Positions 45,712 through 54,605 are shown, counted from the stretch's first letter. The stretch: DNA of 64,000 nt from Terribacillus sp. FSL K6-0262 (GCF_037977385.1 NZ_CP150277.1:1775001-1839000), one strand, 5' to 3'. The notes: a model not told the origin generated them from the sequence alone. Made by a program: numbers and translations.

Positions 45712-47985
45712 GTGAATAAAGTGATGGATTGGAGAGCTGTGGTAATCGCTGTTTTACTTGTCCCTTTCACGGTTTTCGGCTATGCAGTGCATAGCGAAGC
45801 CGAGACGGCAGCTGACCCTGCTCCGGAATTACAGCCAAAGGGAGAGGCGAATGGGAAAAAGGTATTATTTGATAATACGCACGGACAAACCGCCGGTGCC
45901 GCTGACTGGGTCATCGATGGTGCATTTTCCGATTTTGGGGAGGCCTTGGCCGAAGAGGGCTATTATGTAAAGGAATTAAGGAAAACATCGGCCATTACTT
46001 ATGAAGACTTGAGCGGCTATGATGTTTTTGTCATACCAGAACCAAACATTGCATTCAAGAAATCCGAGCAGGATGCGATGCTTCGTTATACCCAGGAGGG
46101 CGGCAGCATCTTTTTCATCGGAGATCATTATAATGCTGACCGTAACTATGATCGCTGGGATTCTGGCGAGATCTTCAATGGCTACCGCCGAGGTGCATTT
46201 GACGATCCGACCAAAGGAATGTCGGAGGAAGAGGCAAATTCCGATCGGATGCAGGGAGTCGAAAGCTCCGACTGGCTTGGGGAAAATTTTGGCATCCGCT
46301 TCCGTTTCAATGCCCTGGGTGATATAGAGTCTGGTCAAACTGTAGTGGATCCATCAGATTCTTTTGGCATCACGGAAGGTATTGAAGTAGTGGAATCCCA
46401 TGCTGGATCTACATTGACAATCCTCGATCCGACAAAGGCAAAAGGATTGATATATTTCCCGGAAAATATTCCGGCATGGCCGAATGCTGTCGACCAGGGG
46501 GTATACGCTGGCGGCGGGATCGATGAAGGAGCTTTTGCGGCAATTTCCAAAGTGGAGCAAGGCAAAGCCGCGTTCATTGGTGACTCTTCGCCGGTGGAAG
46601 ACGCTACACCGAAGTATCTCCGCGAAGACAACGGACGTACGAAGCGTACGTATGATGGTTTCACAGGAGAAGGAAATAACGGACAGTACATGCTGAATGT
46701 CATGGAATGGCTAAGTGAAAAGGAAAGCTATACAAGCTTCGAGGAAACATCCATCACACTCAGTGAGGAGACACCTCTGCTCGAAACGGATACAATCAAT
46801 GAAAATCCTGAGCTGACTACAGAAACACAAGCAGAGCCCTGGACCAATCCTCCAGCTGGCTATCGCTGGTATGATCCGAGCACTTTTGCAGCTGGTTCCT
46901 ATGGTTCGGATGAAGTCGCTTCCAATCCAGTTTATGAAGTGGTGACACCTGCAACATTGCCGACACAGCAGGAATTCACCGTGCGAGTTGCCGTAGAGGA
47001 CTTGGAGCCGGGTGAAACGCTGACAGGTCTGCAGCTGGGTGCCTATCTTCCGGGAGGACAGCAGATTGGTAAATTCAATACGACAGGAACCTGGCCTGGC
47101 GGCTATGGCTACAGCAGCAGCTTCTCTGTCACAGCGGATGCAACGGGAAGAGCGATAGTGGACATTCCTGCTCAATTGAATCCTGCCACTGCGGACGGAA
47201 CAGCCAATTTGCGACTTCGCAAGGATGGCAGCAATCTTTTGACGAAGTCCGTTCAGGTGGGCAATGTGGATGCGGAGCCTTTGCCGGATGATGAGGCAGA
47301 GCTGCCGCGGCAGGTAGCTATCCAGGAAGCGCGTAAAGCAGCGGACGGGGAGGTAGTAACGGTTGAAGGTATCGTAACATCCACCCCGGGCAGCTTTGGC
47401 GGAAAAGGTTTTTATCTGCAGGATGAGACTGGCGGAATTTATGTTTTTCAGGATAGTGACAGCTTCAAGGCTGGTGATCTAGTCCAAATCAGTGCAGTGA
47501 AGACTACGTATAATGGAGAAGTGGAAGTTACGGATATCATCAAGTCCGAAGTTATTGGACAAGCAGATATTCCAGCACCGAAGACTGTTTCTGTAATTGA
47601 TGACACGAATCAAGGACAGCTCGTCAAACTTACAGAAGTCACAATCAAAAACATCGAGACGTTCGGAACGTATGGTACTTTCGAGTTTGATGCACAAGCA
47701 GCTGATGGGACCGAGACACGTGTACGTGTCGATAATCGAATCGGCTTGAATCATGATACCTTTACATCACAGTTCCAGGAAGGCGACAAAGTTGATATTA
47801 CAGGTGTGTCCTCCATCTTTAATGGCACATATCAGCTGAAGCCAGTTTCAACAGATAATATCGTCAAATCGGCACAAGCAGAACAGCCTGCCCCATGCAA
47901 AGCCGATAACGGCAAGCATAAGGGTGCCGATAAAGGACAAGGCAAAGGAAAGGGACATGATAAAAGCTGGAAATGTGCTGCGTAA
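45712..47985 (+). CDS. Large secreted multidomain protein with amidotransferase-like and OB-fold domains
   Basis: 757 residues from GTG 45712 (GGGAGGAACC upstream). A signal peptide of about 30 residues; a ThuA/GldG-like domain of class I amidotransferase fold (about 48-350, KVLFDNTHGQTAGAADWV, YDVFVIPEP, GGSIFFIGDHYNADRN); a beta-sandwich at about 400-520; and a YhcR-type OB-fold at about 540-735 (VVTVEGIVTSTPGSFGGKGFYLQDETGGIYVF). The tail is Lys/Gly/His-rich (KHKGADKGQGKGKGHDKSWK) with two Cys. OB-folds of this kind sit in extracellular nucleases, but no nuclease domain is seen here. Function unknown; action on DNA or polysaccharide in the wall is a guess. Confidence 0.7.
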   Translation: MNKVMDWRAVVIAVLLVPFTVFGYAVHSEAETAADPAPELQPKGEANGKKVLFDNTHGQTAGAADWVIDGAFSDFGEALAEEGYYVKELRKTSAITYEDLSGYDVFVIPEPNIAFKKSEQDAMLRYTQEGGSIFFIGDHYNADRNYDRWDSGEIFNGYRRGAFDDPTKGMSEEEANSDRMQGVESSDWLGENFGIRFRFNALGDIESGQTVVDPSDSFGITEGIEVVESHAGSTLTILDPTKAKGLIYFPENIPAWPNAVDQGVYAGGGIDEGAFAAISKVEQGKAAFIGDSSPVEDATPKYLREDNGRTKRTYDGFTGEGNNGQYMLNVMEWLSEKESYTSFEETSITLSEETPLLETDTINENPELTTETQAEPWTNPPAGYRWYDPSTFAAGSYGSDEVASNPVYEVVTPATLPTQQEFTVRVAVEDLEPGETLTGLQLGAYLPGGQQIGKFNTTGTWPGGYGYSSSFSVTADATGRAIVDIPAQLNPATADGTANLRLRKDGSNLLTKSVQVGNVDAEPLPDDEAELPRQVAIQEARKAADGEVVTVEGIVTSTPGSFGGKGFYLQDETGGIYVFQDSDSFKAGDLVQISAVKTTYNGEVEVTDIIKSEVIGQADIPAPKTVSVIDDTNQGQLVKLTEVTIKNIETFGTYGTFEFDAQAADGTETRVRVDNRIGLNHDTFTSQFQEGDKVDITGVSSIFNGTYQLKPVSTDNIVKSAQAEQPAPCKADNGKHKGADKGQGKGKGHDKSWKCAA

Positions 47986-47991
47986 ATAAAA

Positions 47992-48028
47992 AAAGAAGCA
48001 GGAATGCATCATTTCCTGCTTCTTTTTT
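47992..48028 (+). terminator. Terminator after the multidomain gene
   Basis: Stem AAGAAGCAGGAA with TTCCTGCTTCTT around TGCATCAT, flanked by an A-run and a T-run, so it could work in both directions. Confidence 0.88.
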
Positions 48029-48166
48029 TATGCGTCTTTTATCATCGTAACTTGCTTTCTTACTCTTCATTCATCACAAAAGGACCGCCGAAACTGTGAA
48101 TAATTTCTCGTTTAAAAAAATGATATCCTCGTCATTTGGGCTTTCCTCCCAATTTCCCCTTATCCA

Positions 48167-48191
48167 GTTTATGTAGGTGTGATGCGGGAAT
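48167..48191 (+). promoter_or_regulatory. Sigma-B promoter of the gsiB-like gene
   Basis: GTTTAT (48167-48172), 13-base spacer, GGGAAT (48186-48191), close to the sigma-B consensus GTTTAA-N12-15-GGGWAW. gsiB is a classic sigma-B gene, which supports the call. Confidence 0.75.
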
Positions 48192-48259
48192 ACATTCACC
48201 AAGCGTGGCCGCGCAACGTTAAACTACTGCGAAAGAGACATCTTGAGGAGGAGATTAAC

Positions 48260-48637
48260 ATGGCACAGAACAATAACAGCAAAATGAGTTATGAAGAAGC
48301 GGGTAAGAAAGGCGGACAAGCAACGTCCAATAATCATGACAAAGGATTTTACGAAGACATCGGCTCAAAAGGCGGACAAGCAAATGCAGAGAAGTACGAC
48401 AAAGAGCACTTCCAGGGTATCGGCTCAAAAGGCGGACAAGCAAATGCAGAGAATCATGACAAAGAGCATTTCCAGAATATAGGTTCCCAAGGCGGCAATG
48501 CGACAGCGGACAGCCACGGACAGGACTTCTATGAAGATATTGGGTCCAAGGGCGGCAAGGCAAACGCAGATGCCCATGATAAAAAACACTTTCAGGAAAT
48601 TGGCTCAAAAGGCGGCCGTTCCAATAATAACAATTAA
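48260..48637 (+). CDS. gsiB: GsiB-like general stress protein with KGG repeats
   Basis: 125 residues from ATG 48260 (TGAGGAGGAG upstream). After a short start the protein is five repeats of about 20 residues built on SKGGQANAENHDKEHFQNIG, the KGG/LEA-type motif of GsiB. It is very hydrophilic with no Cys or Trp, and is a probable desiccation and heat protectant. DNA repeats are nearly exact (48360-48392 and 48420-48452), which makes the copy number unstable in principle. Under a sigma-B promoter. Confidence 0.88.
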   Translation: MAQNNNSKMSYEEAGKKGGQATSNNHDKGFYEDIGSKGGQANAEKYDKEHFQGIGSKGGQANAENHDKEHFQNIGSQGGNATADSHGQDFYEDIGSKGGKANADAHDKKHFQEIGSKGGRSNNNN

Positions 48638-48670
48638 GAAAGCGGCTTGAATGATGGAGAAGGCAAAAAG

Positions 48671-48706
48671 ATCGCTTCCGAATTTACAGGTTCGGAAGCG
48701 ATTTTT
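48671..48706 (+). terminator. Terminator after gsiB
   Basis: A 12-bp perfect stem ATCGCTTCCGAA/TTCGGAAGCGAT (48671-48682 with 48691-48702) followed by TTTT. Confidence 0.93.
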
Positions 48707-48788
48707 GCTGTTTATGGAATATTTCATACTTGGTAACCCTTATGCAGCCACATACATAAAATGACTTGAATCAAAAAGGAGGGATATC

Positions 48789-48902
48789 ATGTCTGAAGGT
48801 TATGGCAAAGGTTACGGCAGTGGTTTCGCGCTTCTAGTAGTACTTTTCATTTTGTTGATCATCATCGGTGCTTCCTACGTTGGCGGTTACGGCGGTTATT
48901 AA
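48789..48902 (+). CDS. YjcZ-family small sporulation-type peptide
   Basis: 37 residues: a Gly/Tyr-rich start [12 protein letters not shown], a single hydrophobic helix [18 protein letters not shown] and a GGYGGY end. This is the pattern of the YjcZ/YubE-type peptides that are numerous in spore formers. AAAAGGAGGGATATC precedes the ATG. A small coat or membrane peptide; its role is not established. Confidence 0.88.
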   Translation: MSEGYGKGYGSGFALLVVLFILLIIIGASYVGGYGGY

Positions 48903-48916
48903 TTGAATGAAGAGGG

Positions 48917-48950
48917 GAAGCCGCATTATGCAGTGCGGCTTCTATTTTTT
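48917..48950 (+). terminator. Terminator after the YjcZ-type gene
   Basis: GAAGCCGCA/TGCGGCTTC stem (48917-48925 with 48934-48942) followed by TATTTTTT; shared with the convergent gene. Confidence 0.9.
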
Positions 48951-49385
48951 CTTTTTCATTTCATGATCCAAGGTCGCCTCTATTAACGCAATGAAGGCAG
49001 CCAGGACAATCTCTGTATACCAAGCTAATCGTACTGGTTCATAAAAGCCATTCACGATCGAGATGATGAGCCAATTCATGATGAAATTCAAAGAAAAGGC
49101 AACCATGTATTCATGAAATGTCTGTGTCTTTTGCTTGTTAGTCAGGATATGGTAGCAAGCTTTTGCGAAAAACTCGCCGGCAAGGCTCAGTAATAAGTAT
49201 ATACCGACAAAAATGGCTAAATGTTTGGGTGATTCATACGCAATCTCAAGAATGCTGAAGACGCCCAAGAATCCGAAATAGTAGAGTGCAGCAACAAAAG
49301 CAATGGAACACCCTGCGAGTATGAATGGAAGGATTGTCATCAATATCTTTGAATCTTTGTTTTGTTTTATCTTAGGCTGTCTCAT
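48942..49385 (-). CDS. YrvL-like membrane regulatory protein
   Basis: 147 residues from ATG 49383-49385 (a GTG at 49400 is an alternative). Four hydrophobic segments at about 16-35, 50-70, 95-112 and 118-140, with a basic start and a KKKK end. Size, layout and the FHEYMVAFSLNFIMNWLIISIV segment resemble YrvL-family proteins, which act as membrane regulators in bacilli. The family call is moderate. Confidence 0.55.
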   Translation of the reverse strand: MRQPKIKQNKDSKILMTILPFILAGCSIAFVAALYYFGFLGVFSILEIAYESPKHLAIFVGIYLLLSLAGEFFAKACYHILTNKQKTQTFHEYMVAFSLNFIMNWLIISIVNGFYEPVRLAWYTEIVLAAFIALIEATLDHEMKKKK

Positions 49386-49448
49386 TGCCACTGCTATCAC
49401 CCCATACGTTCTCTCTGGCTGTTCATACGTATTACGCGGCTGAATGTT

Positions 49449-49967
49449 TCATATAGATGTATAGTCAGAGCGAAGCAGGCTATAAATGGTCATATCAAGA
49501 AAGATACCATTCAATTTTTCGTATTCGCGCAACATACCCTCTTCATGAAAACCTGATTTCTCCAATAGTCTGCGAGAAGGTATATTTTCGGGCTCCACTT
49601 TTGCTTCTATCCTGTTAAGTCCTAATGTATGAAAGCCTTCCTCAAGCAAAGATTGCAGTGCCTGACTCATATATCCCTTTCGCCAGAATTCCTTTCCTAT
49701 CTCATAGCCTATTTCGCCTCGTTGGTTTCCGGTATCGATGTAATTGAACCCGCAAGTCCCGACAATCGTGTCATCATCCAATAGAATCGTGTAGCGGGCA
49801 GCGTTATCAAGCTGTGTAATATATAGAATCATCTCTTCTGCTTGCTCCGCAGATTGCATGGGAGTGATATTCATAAAGGCAGTCACATCAGGATCGGACC
49901 AGAAGCGGAATAAAGCTGGTGCATCAGAAACAGAAATCGGGCGTAATCGGATTTGTTGTTTGGACAA
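49449..49967 (-). CDS. RimJ/RimL-type GNAT acetyltransferase
   Basis: 172 residues. IRLRPISVSDAPALFRFWSDPDVTAF starts the fold, GEIGYEIGKEFWRKGYMSQALQ is the acetyl-CoA region (about 95-116) and NIPSRRLLEKSGFHEEGMLREY closes it. These are the hallmarks of ribosomal-protein alanine N-acetyltransferases and their metabolite-modifying relatives. The substrate cannot be told. A short ribosome site (AGAGGAGC) precedes the ATG. Confidence 0.85.
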   Translation of the reverse strand: MSKQQIRLRPISVSDAPALFRFWSDPDVTAFMNITPMQSAEQAEEMILYITQLDNAARYTILLDDDTIVGTCGFNYIDTGNQRGEIGYEIGKEFWRKGYMSQALQSLLEEGFHTLGLNRIEAKVEPENIPSRRLLEKSGFHEEGMLREYEKLNGIFLDMTIYSLLRSDYTSI

Positions 49968-50015
49968 GCTGCATGCTCCTCTCTTTGTATAAGAAAATCA
50001 ATTCCTGAATATGTA

Positions 50016-50310
50016 ATGCGAAAGGTGATGAACAACGATGTCATCTTTGTTTCAATAGGGCTTTCAATCGTTCTGCCGATGGCACTTGAAGAACGTTCCT
50101 GACATGGATGTTGGGGCGGCCCCTTTTCAGTCAGGCTCCGATTTTGGCAGCGCCAACGCTCCAAACATACTGTGGCTGCTCGGTGCGGAGCTTTTAATTG
50201 CATACGACCGCATTGAAAATACGGACAAGCGGATTGCGATCAACGGTCTAAAAACGACAAAAAAGGAGCTGCCATTCATCGTCGCCGGCACGAGAAAGGC
50301 CGTCAAATGA
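50016..50310 (+). pseudogene. Possible broken gene in a 480-base gap
   Basis: Between 49968 and 50450 no intact gene with a good start is visible. A frame from ATG 50016 (MRKVMNNDVIFVSIGLSIVL) stops at about 50099. Another frame, open from about 50056 to 50310, gives a plausible globular segment ending in NGLKTTKKELPFIVAGTRKA, without a ribosome site. A frameshift joining the two near 50086 would give one protein of about 97 residues. The family was not recognised, and the opposite strand is also open here, so this is tentative. Confidence 0.3.
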
Positions 50311-50450
50311 GTTTTCATGGGCTCTCAGCTATTTTGCCATCCTTTTCTTTGTTCTTTTTTTGAAAGGGAGCATATCCCCTCAAAGCGTCATTGTAGCTTA
50401 CCGCTTTTTTCCTGTAGAATATAGACAAAGATAACCTGGGGGCGGTAAAG

Positions 50451-51536
50451 GTGGCAGAACCACTGAAAGCTATATATACGAGCGATTTCCTGGAAGGTTT
50501 CGCATTTAAAGTAAAACAAGCTTATCCGGTCTTTGATGACAGAAAGTTCATGGAAGAGGTGATGGATGAGCGCTGGGAAGATCTCGAGCTGAAAGGCCGG
50601 ATCCGGAAAATCAGCCAGACACTCGGGGATTTCCTTCCCGGAAATTATCCGGAGGCTTTAGGTATCCTGCTGGCGATCCAGGAACAGTGTGAAGGGTTTC
50701 CTTACTTATTTTTCCCGGACTTTGTGGAAGTTTTCGGTCAGCAGCCAGAGTATGAAGAGCTGTCACTTCAAGCGTTAGAACAATTCACGAAGCGGTCGAC
50801 TGCGGAGTTTGCCATCAGGCCATTCCTGATCAGGTCCCCTGATAGGATTATGAAAAGAATGGCGGAATGGGCCCGGTCGGATGATCATCATGTGCGCCGT
50901 CTGGCAAGCGAAGGCTGTCGGCCAAGGCTCCCATGGGGCCAGGCGCTTCGGCAGTTCAAGAAAGACCCAAGTCCCATTTTTCAGGTGCTGGAATTATTGA
51001 AAGCTGATGATTCCCTGTATGTACGAAAGAGTGTCGCCAATAATCTGAATGATATTGCCAAGGATCATCCTGAGCAGGTCATCAGCACTGCCAAACGATG
51101 GAGCGGATTTTCCCCGGAGACGGACTGGATCATCCGGCATGGATGCCGTACATTGCTGCGGAGCGGAGAGCCGGAAGTAATGGCTTTATTCGGTTACGAG
51201 GAGGCAGCCGGGATTTTGACAGAAGCCAGCATAGCTGCAGGGCATCAACGGGTATACATCGGAGACACAGTAAGCCTGACATATTCGTTTAAAGTAAAGA
51301 AGCAGGCGAAGCTGCGTGTGGAATATGCCATCGATTTTATTAAAAAGCGCGGGATATCGAGGAAAAAATTCCTTCTCTCGGATCGGATATTTACAGCGGG
51401 GGAAACGGTGACGAAAGGACGAGTCCATAACTGGAAAGATCTTACGACCAGGATTCATTATCCGGGTATGCACCGGGTGGTGCTGTTGGCCAATGGTTCT
51501 GAAATTGCTCATACAGAAGTGGAACTACTTAAGTGA
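50451..51536 (+). CDS. AlkC-like DNA glycosylase (HEAT-repeat DNA alkylation repair)
   Basis: 361 residues from GTG 50451 (GGGGGCGG upstream). Residues 1-230 are HEAT-like helical repeats of the AlkC/AlkD superfamily with the conserved block HHVRRLASEGCRPRLPWG (about 145-162) and SLYVRKSVANNLNDIAKDHP. Residues 255-360 form an immunoglobulin-like domain (IGDTVSLTYSFKVKKQAKLRVEYAIDF), the feature that separates AlkC from AlkD. Known AlkC enzymes excise 3-methyladenine and 3-methylcytosine from DNA without base flipping. The 3' end touches the LOG-family gene, so they may share a transcript. Confidence 0.82.
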   Translation: MAEPLKAIYTSDFLEGFAFKVKQAYPVFDDRKFMEEVMDERWEDLELKGRIRKISQTLGDFLPGNYPEALGILLAIQEQCEGFPYLFFPDFVEVFGQQPEYEELSLQALEQFTKRSTAEFAIRPFLIRSPDRIMKRMAEWARSDDHHVRRLASEGCRPRLPWGQALRQFKKDPSPIFQVLELLKADDSLYVRKSVANNLNDIAKDHPEQVISTAKRWSGFSPETDWIIRHGCRTLLRSGEPEVMALFGYEEAAGILTEASIAAGHQRVYIGDTVSLTYSFKVKKQAKLRVEYAIDFIKKRGISRKKFLLSDRIFTAGETVTKGRVHNWKDLTTRIHYPGMHRVVLLANGSEIAHTEVELLK

Positions 51537-51550
51537 AGGAGAGGAATGGA

Positions 51551-52138
51551 ATGATGGAACGAATTGCTGTTTTCTGCGGGTCAAGTGAAGGGGCATCACC
51601 AGCTTACGTCGCTGCGGCTAAGGAAGTGGGAAAAACATTGGCGGAGCAAGGTTTGACACTGGTATATGGAGGAGCGAGTGTAGGATTGATGGGAGCTGTG
51701 GCGAATGGTGCGATGCAAGCAGGAGGGCATGTCATCGGCGTGATGCCTGATTTCCTGGAGAAGCGGGAAATCGCCCACTCACATGTATCTGAACTGATCG
51801 TCGTTTCTTCCATGCATGAACGAAAAGCGAAAATGGCAGAGCTGGCAGATGGCTTCGTGGCACTTCCTGGCGGTCCGGGGACACTGGAGGAATTTTTTGA
51901 AATCTTCACATGGGCCCAGCTCGGGCTTCACAAGAAGCCGCTGGGCATCCTGAATGTAGAGGGATATTATGATTTGCTGGTGAACTTATTCGATCATATA
52001 GCACGGGAACGTTTCATGCATGAGAAATATCGGACAATGGCATTGGTGGATGACAATCCAGCAAGTCTTCTTGAAAAGTTCCGTCAATATGAGGCCCCTG
52101 AAGTTAAAACATATATCAGACGAACAGAGCAGACGTGA
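51551..52138 (+). CDS. LOG-family protein, cytokinin riboside 5'-monophosphate phosphoribohydrolase type
   Basis: 195 residues; the first ATG after AAGGAGAGG is at 51551. The LOG motifs YGGASVGLMGAVANGAM, ERKAKMAELADGFVALPGGPGTLEE (PGGxGTxxE) and FEIFTWAQLGLHKKPLGILN are all present. Enzymes of this family remove ribose 5-phosphate from nucleoside monophosphates. The B. subtilis counterpart is YvdD. The terminator overlaps the stop codon. Confidence 0.88.
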   Translation: MMERIAVFCGSSEGASPAYVAAAKEVGKTLAEQGLTLVYGGASVGLMGAVANGAMQAGGHVIGVMPDFLEKREIAHSHVSELIVVSSMHERKAKMAELADGFVALPGGPGTLEEFFEIFTWAQLGLHKKPLGILNVEGYYDLLVNLFDHIARERFMHEKYRTMALVDDNPASLLEKFRQYEAPEVKTYIRRTEQT

Positions 52139-52154
52139 TGGCGTCTGCTTTTTA
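52128..52154 (+). terminator. Terminator after the LOG gene
   Basis: Stem AGCAGACG/CGTCTGCT (52128-52135 with 52142-52149) around the stop codon, followed by TTTT. Confidence 0.85.
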
Positions 52155-52249
52155 ATTCATGCCTTTATGGTCATGTTTTATAATTGAGCAAAAATTATCA
52201 AAAAAAGTCCAGGCTCTTGCGATAAGCTGTAATCATAGGAGGTGCACGA

Positions 52250-53137
52250 ATGCTAGTTCATGAATCGGCCGTTCAAACAGCCATTTCTTTTATAGAAAAT
52301 AATTTGCATGAGCCGCTTACAGCGGATCAAGTCGCCAGTCAAGCCGGCTTCTCCAAATACCATTTTCATCGATTATTCCAGTCTTCTGTCGGGTTGTCAT
52401 TCACGGATTATATTCGCCGGAGAAGGCTGGCTGGAGCATCGGCTGCGCTTTTGCATACTGAGCTGGGGATACTTGATATCGCATTCATGTATCAGTTTGA
52501 ATCTCAAGAGGCGTTTACCAGGGCCTTTAAAAGGCATTACAATCTTCCGCCAGGAAAATATAGACGCATGATGCGGGGAGCACTGCATCAGAAGGAGGAA
52601 AAGATGGAAGCAAACCAAGTAAAGGGATGGATATTAAGCGGTTCAGATCCCCACAGCTATGAAATGGGTATTGATTATAAGCAGGTGCATCAAGGGAAGG
52701 CGTCTGGCTATTTGAAGTCGAAGACAGTCATGGGAGGTGATGAATTTGCAACGATGATGCAGCAGTTCAAGGCAGCGAAATATTTAGGCAAAAGGCTGCA
52801 GCTGACTTGCTTCATCAAAACCCAAGATGTACAAGGCTTTTCCAGCATGTGGATGAGGGTGGATAATGCATTGGATGATGTAATCCAATTTGACAATATG
52901 AGCAATCGTCCGATAAAAGGGACGACCAATTGGACACGGTATCGTATCGTGCTCGATGTCCCGGATAATAGTGCGGTCATTTCCTTCGGTGTGATTTTAT
53001 CCGGAAAGGGAAAGGTCTGGGCGGATGGATTCCGGTTTGATGAAGTAGATGAATCGGTTCCGACAACGAATTTGGATATGACCTATGATTTACAAGACGA
53101 GCCGATCAATCTAGCCTTCGAGGAAGAGTTGGGCTGA
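52250..53137 (+). CDS. AraC-family regulator with a C-terminal sugar-binding-like domain
   Basis: 295 residues. The double helix-turn-helix is N-terminal (about 8-105; FSKYHFHRLFQSSVGLSFTDYIRRRRL and ESQEAFTRAFKRHYNLPPGKYR). After a short linker, residues 120-285 form a jelly-roll domain (KGWILSGSDPHSYEMGID ... KGKVWADGFRFDEV) of galactose-binding-like type, in place of the GyrI-like domain often found. The ligand is unknown. AGGAGGTGCACGA precedes the ATG. The next gene starts one base after its stop. Confidence 0.8.
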   Translation: MLVHESAVQTAISFIENNLHEPLTADQVASQAGFSKYHFHRLFQSSVGLSFTDYIRRRRLAGASAALLHTELGILDIAFMYQFESQEAFTRAFKRHYNLPPGKYRRMMRGALHQKEEKMEANQVKGWILSGSDPHSYEMGIDYKQVHQGKASGYLKSKTVMGGDEFATMMQQFKAAKYLGKRLQLTCFIKTQDVQGFSSMWMRVDNALDDVIQFDNMSNRPIKGTTNWTRYRIVLDVPDNSAVISFGVILSGKGKVWADGFRFDEVDESVPTTNLDMTYDLQDEPINLAFEEELG

Positions 53138-53138
53138 T

Positions 53139-53711
53139 ATGCTCGAAATGCTGTTCGATGTCATCCAGCTCCTCCTATTGTATTGGAAACAAGGCGTTCC
53201 GGTTGAGGTGTTATTCGTGTGGATACCGATGCCATTCTTACTTATGGTATCTGAATTGATCACCCGCCGTATCATCAATCAGCCCTTGGGTAACGCTTCT
53301 GCTTACGTAAAACTAATAGGCACTTGTATTGTATTAAGTGGAGCATGGATTGCACTGCTCCCCAGCTTGCTTCATATTGCAGGGGAATTCAACATGATCT
53401 CCATCATTTTTCCTCTCGATGAAGCTGTGCTGCTGGCAGGTATATCCCTGGCGATTGCTGCGTGTCTGCTGCCGCTGGCTGTCATATGGATCAAGCTGGA
53501 AAGAAAAATCACGAAATGCATCTATGTGGTTGCATGCGGCACAATCGATGCAATGGCAGTGCATGCCGCAGCCGAGGCATTGGGAATGGAATTGCCCCTG
53601 ATGGTAAGCCTGCTTTTCGGGCTGGCGTTCTGCATGCTGACAGCTGCTGTGCCGAACATGGACTATGCAGATGAACAAATGACGCATCACTTCAAAGGAC
53701 AGCATACATAA
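53139..53711 (+). CDS. Membrane protein of unknown function
   Basis: 190 residues with five hydrophobic segments (about 20-38, 60-78, 88-105, 108-125, 148-170). The charged stretch KLERKITK separates the fourth and fifth. Starts one base after the AraC-type gene, so it is probably its co-transcribed target or partner. No family recognised. Confidence 0.6.
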   Translation: MLEMLFDVIQLLLLYWKQGVPVEVLFVWIPMPFLLMVSELITRRIINQPLGNASAYVKLIGTCIVLSGAWIALLPSLLHIAGEFNMISIIFPLDEAVLLAGISLAIAACLLPLAVIWIKLERKITKCIYVVACGTIDAMAVHAAAEALGMELPLMVSLLFGLAFCMLTAAVPNMDYADEQMTHHFKGQHT

Positions 53712-53812
53712 AATGCTGATCCTTCTTTTTTTTGGTTCCCATTCTAACCTATTACCTATATAGCCAGCATCTTCATTATGGTAAAATATTCAAAAAGAGG
53801 AGGCTTTGCAAT

Positions 53813-54006
53813 ATGTCGGATTTCCAAATCGGCAGTCTGTTTGTGCATGTGAAGGATGCGAATGAAGCAGCAAATTGGTATGCCAATCTTTTAGGCAGAT
53901 ATCATCCTGTGTACAAGGTCACGGCGAGATGGAGATGAAAGCAGTCTTCCAATCCAATGAACTACATATCCAAGGTGCATTTTACGGAGGAATAGGAGGT
54001 CTATGA
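53813..54006 (+). pseudogene. Truncated VOC (glyoxalase-type) protein gene
   Basis: From ATG 53813 (AAAAGAGGAGGCTTTGC upstream) the frame reads MSDFQIGSLFVHVKDANEAANWYANLLG, the start of a VOC domain, then stops at 53938 after 41 residues. In another frame just past it, from about 53925, GEMEMKAVFQSNELHIQGAF follows to the stop at 54004-54006. VOC proteins are about 120 residues, so an internal deletion with frameshift has left about half. The ribosome site is intact, so a short peptide may still be made. Confidence 0.65.
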
Positions 54007-54007
54007 A

Positions 54008-54496
54008 ATGAGTATCGAGAACGTAAAGAACTATTTGGCAAATTTCAATCGAAGCAGTGATATCATAGAGCTCGATCTGTCCAGTGCCACTGTAGAGCTA
54101 GCTGCAACTGCCCTCGGAGTGAAACCTGCACGGATTGCCAAGACATTGGCATTCAGGGGAAAAGAAGCGGCAGAATCCGTTTTGATCGTTGCAGCAGGTG
54201 ATGCAAAAATCGATAATAAAAAATTCAGGCAGTTTTTTGGTGTGAAAGCACGGATGCTTTCAGCTGATGAAACACTGGAACGGACAGGTCACGCTGTCGG
54301 AGGGGTTTGTCCGTTTGGATTGAAAAATGATTTGGCTGTCTATATGGATATATCCTTGCAGCGTTTTTCGACTGTATTTCCTGCATGCGGCAGCAGTAAT
54401 TCAGCAATAGAACTGACGTGTGAAGAACTTGCCGAATTTGGCAAAGGGAAAGAATGGATAGATGTATGCAAGGGCTGGAGTGGCGACACGGCATGA
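54008..54496 (+). CDS. YbaK/EbsC-type aminoacyl-tRNA deacylase
   Basis: 162 residues. Family features: SSATVELAATALGVKPARIAKTLAFRG, the catalytic Lys region, DAKIDNKKFRQFFGVKARMLSADE and the motif GHAVGGVCPFGLKND. Such proteins hydrolyse mischarged tRNA, typically Cys-tRNAPro. Close in function to the editing activity that the short ThrRS at 19087 lacks, but no link is evident. AATAGGAGGTCTATGAA precedes the ATG. Confidence 0.87.
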   Translation: MSIENVKNYLANFNRSSDIIELDLSSATVELAATALGVKPARIAKTLAFRGKEAAESVLIVAAGDAKIDNKKFRQFFGVKARMLSADETLERTGHAVGGVCPFGLKNDLAVYMDISLQRFSTVFPACGSSNSAIELTCEELAEFGKGKEWIDVCKGWSGDTA

Positions 54497-54605
54497 AAGC
54501 AATGGCAGCTGTGTGTAAGGGATACTGCTTTGCTTCTGTCTCTGACACTGCTAAACTAAGCATGTACCCTATACTTCACAAAAAGATAGGTTAGGAGAAA
54601 GAATC

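Noticed and set aside
48260..48637. Repeated DNA that could be taken for a CRISPR array or satellite
   Set aside because: The units are in frame, encode the KGG motif and vary between copies as in GsiB proteins; there are no spacers. No CRISPR array was seen anywhere in the window.
48789..48902. YjcZ-type peptide as a second bacteriocin or toxin
   Set aside because: Its Gly/Tyr-rich ends and single helix match the YjcZ peptide family, which is common in spore formers, and no partner genes are near.
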